NCBI GenBank assembly: GCA_031271375.1
Contig: JAISVU010000182.1
Span: forward strand, 1-6,373
DNA from: Clostridiales bacterium
GTDB taxonomy: Bacteria > Bacillota > Clostridia > Lachnospirales > WRAX01
Length of the DNA: 6,373 bases
Direction: 5' to 3'
Position numbers and translations under genes: made by a program. This document shows, piece after piece, positions 5,140-6,373 of this stretch (the first letter of the stretch is position 1; each line of letters starts with the position of its first letter). The notes below the pieces were generated by a model. It ran no database searches. It worked only from the letters and a program-made list of their open reading frames with translations, and was not told the origin of the DNA.

Positions 5140-6284
5140 AGCTGTTAATGGGCAACGAAGCCTGTGTTGAAGGCGCGATCGCGGCGGGAATGCGCTTCTT
5201 CGCCGGGTACCCGATCACTCCGTCAACGGAAATCGCCGAGGAATCGGCCAGACGCCTGCCAATGGTAGGCGGCAAGTTTATCCAGATGGAAGACGAGATT
5301 GCGGGCATGGCGGCCTGTATAGGCGCGTCCATCGCCGGGGTGAAGTCGATGACGGCCACCAGCGGCCCCGGGTTCTCACTTAAACAGGAGAACATCGGTT
5401 ACGCCGCGATGACGGAAATACCCTGCGTTATAGTAAACGTGCAGCGTTCCGGCCCCAGCACCGGCCTGCCGACCTCCCCTTCCCAGGCCGACGTTATGCA
5501 GGCCCGCTGGGGAACCCACGGCGACCATCCCGTGATAGCCCTTGCTCCGTCTTCAGTCAGGGAGAGCTTCGACGTTGCGGTAAGAGCCTTCAACCTTGCG
5601 GAAAAGTACCGCACCCCGGTAATTATCCTGCTTGATGAAATCATCGGGCATCTGCGGGAAGGGATCGAAATACCCGAGCCTTCGTCGCTGGATATAATCG
5701 ACCGGAAAAAGCCCGCGGTTCCGTCGTCGGAGTTCAAAGCGTACAAAGTGCCGGAGGGCGAGATCGTTCCGCCTATGCCGGCCTTTGGTGACGGTTATCG
5801 GTTTAATATCACCGGCCTTATCCACGACGAGACCGGGTTCCCCACGAACAGCAACGCAATAGCCGCCGTCATGGCGGAACGGCGTATGCGCAAGGTTGAT
5901 GACAACAAGGACGATATCATTCAATTTGAGGAACAGGATGTTAAAGGCTGCGATATTCTTGTCGTTACATACGGCGGCACCGCCCGCTCTGTAATGGCGG
6001 CGAAGAAGATAGCCGCGGAGAAAGGCGTTAAGCTGGGCATTTTCCGCCCGGTCACAATCTGGCCCTTCCCCGAGGAAGCCCTCAAAGCCTGCGTTAAGGA
6101 TAACGGGATTAAAGAAGTCGTTGTGGCGGAGCTGAACTACGGACAGCTCAGCTACGAGGTCGAAAGGGTTCTTGGCGGAGCCGCTAAGGTTTCCCATCTT
6201 GGCAAAATCGACGGCGACGTGCTCTATCCCAACGAAATTGTAGATTATTGCGTATCCAGAGGGGAGGCAGTTAAGAATGGCTGA
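5136..6284 (+). CDS. korA: 2-oxoglutarate:ferredoxin oxidoreductase alpha subunit
   Basis: KorA is the alpha subunit of the thiamine-diphosphate enzyme that interconverts 2-oxoglutarate plus CoA with succinyl-CoA plus CO2, using ferredoxin. From the ATG at 5136 the protein has 382 residues, normal for KorA. Visible landmarks are GNEACVEGAIAAGMRFFAGY (6-25) running into PITPSTE (26-32), QMEDEIAGMAA (50-60), TSGPGFSLKQENIGYA (75-90), QRSGPSTGLPTSPSQAD (103-119) and QARWGTHGDHP (122-132). ELNYGQ (332-337) lies in the C-terminal transketolase-like domain. These fit KorA better than the related VorB or PorA subunits, as inferred from recalled family patterns. The longer reading frame from 5076 is rejected because it overlaps korD and lacks a good ribosome site. 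The gene overlaps korD by 4 bases and korB by 8, which indicates a tightly coupled operon. Substrate could still be another 2-oxoacid, but succinyl-CoA formation fits the neighbouring pathway. Confidence 0.92.
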   Translation: MKLLMGNEACVEGAIAAGMRFFAGYPITPSTEIAEESARRLPMVGGKFIQMEDEIAGMAACIGASIAGVKSMTATSGPGFSLKQENIGYAAMTEIPCVIVNVQRSGPSTGLPTSPSQADVMQARWGTHGDHPVIALAPSSVRESFDVAVRAFNLAEKYRTPVIILLDEIIGHLREGIEIPEPSSLDIIDRKKPAVPSSEFKAYKVPEGEIVPPMPAFGDGYRFNITGLIHDETGFPTNSNAIAAVMAERRMRKVDDNKDDIIQFEEQDVKGCDILVVTYGGTARSVMAAKKIAAEKGVKLGIFRPVTIWPFPEEALKACVKDNGIKEVVVAELNYGQLSYEVERVLGGAAKVSHLGKIDGDVLYPNEIVDYCVSRGEAVKNG

Positions 6285-6373
6285 TGTAATCGCCAGCAAC
6301 CTGGTAAAAAGCAATTTCCGTACCGATAAGCTGCCCCATATCTGGTGCCCCGGCTGCGGCCACGGTATTTTGA
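6277..6373 (+). CDS. korB: 2-oxoglutarate:ferredoxin oxidoreductase beta subunit, 5' end only
   Basis: This is the beginning of the beta subunit, which binds thiamine diphosphate and an Fe-S cluster. ATG 6277 overlaps the end of korA by 8 bases and is preceded by GGGGAGG at 6261-6267 (9-base spacer). The 32 visible codons start MADVIASNLVKSNF and reach LPHIWCPGCGHGIL. The WCPGCGHG motif is diagnostic for the N-terminus of KorB/PorB-type subunits, and its two cysteines are expected cluster ligands. The gene runs off the window, so nothing can be said of its integrity. A gamma subunit (korC) is expected to follow. Confidence 0.9.
   Translation, partial: MADVIASNLVKSNFRTDKLPHIWCPGCGHGIL

Noticed and set aside
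5553..6314. Minus-strand open frame of 253 codons opposite korA
   Set aside because: Shadow of a well-supported gene; no recognisable motifs.

Overview
The window is a run of plus-strand genes from an anaerobic bacterium. It centres on a biotin-dependent, Na+-pumping methylmalonyl-CoA decarboxylase. The organism is probably a Firmicute of the clostridial or negativicute type. The grounds are strong AGGAGG-type ribosome sites at nearly every gene, a TTG and a GTG start, ferredoxin-linked 2-oxoacid metabolism, and a methylmalonyl-CoA route to or from propionate. Other propionate-metabolising anaerobes such as Synergistota are not excluded, and no species can be named from the sequence alone.

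Layout. Bases 1-106 hold a possible promoter and the leader of mce (107-514, methylmalonyl-CoA epimerase). At 515-1242 a hicA-hicB toxin-antitoxin pair follows, with its own perfect-consensus promoter. It lies between mce and mmdA, two genes of one pathway. From 1255 to 4886 come four decarboxylase genes: mmdA (carboxyltransferase alpha), mmdD-like (membrane anchor delta), mmdC-like (biotin carrier gamma) and mmdB (Na+-translocating membrane beta). From 4945 to the window end a 2-oxoglutarate:ferredoxin oxidoreductase cluster begins: korD (2x[4Fe-4S] ferredoxin), korA, and the first 32 codons of korB. No gene-free stretch exceeds about 110 bases, and no convincing terminator was seen.

How the genes work together. 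KorDAB(C) interconverts 2-oxoglutarate and succinyl-CoA using ferredoxin. A mutase outside the window would convert succinyl-CoA to (R)-methylmalonyl-CoA, and the epimerase gives the (S) form. The decarboxylase removes CO2 to give propionyl-CoA while exporting Na+, or could run in reverse in a propionate oxidiser. The direction cannot be read from the sequence.

Most notable points. (1) The HicAB module sits inside the operon: the hicB stop codon overlaps the mmdA ribosome-binding site, so the hicAB promoter probably also transcribes the decarboxylase genes. (2) Two related GTAGGG(G/A)CGG palindromes lie in the gaps after mmdA and after mmdB. The first supplies the mmdA stop codon. No wholly new system is evident; the novelty is in the arrangement.
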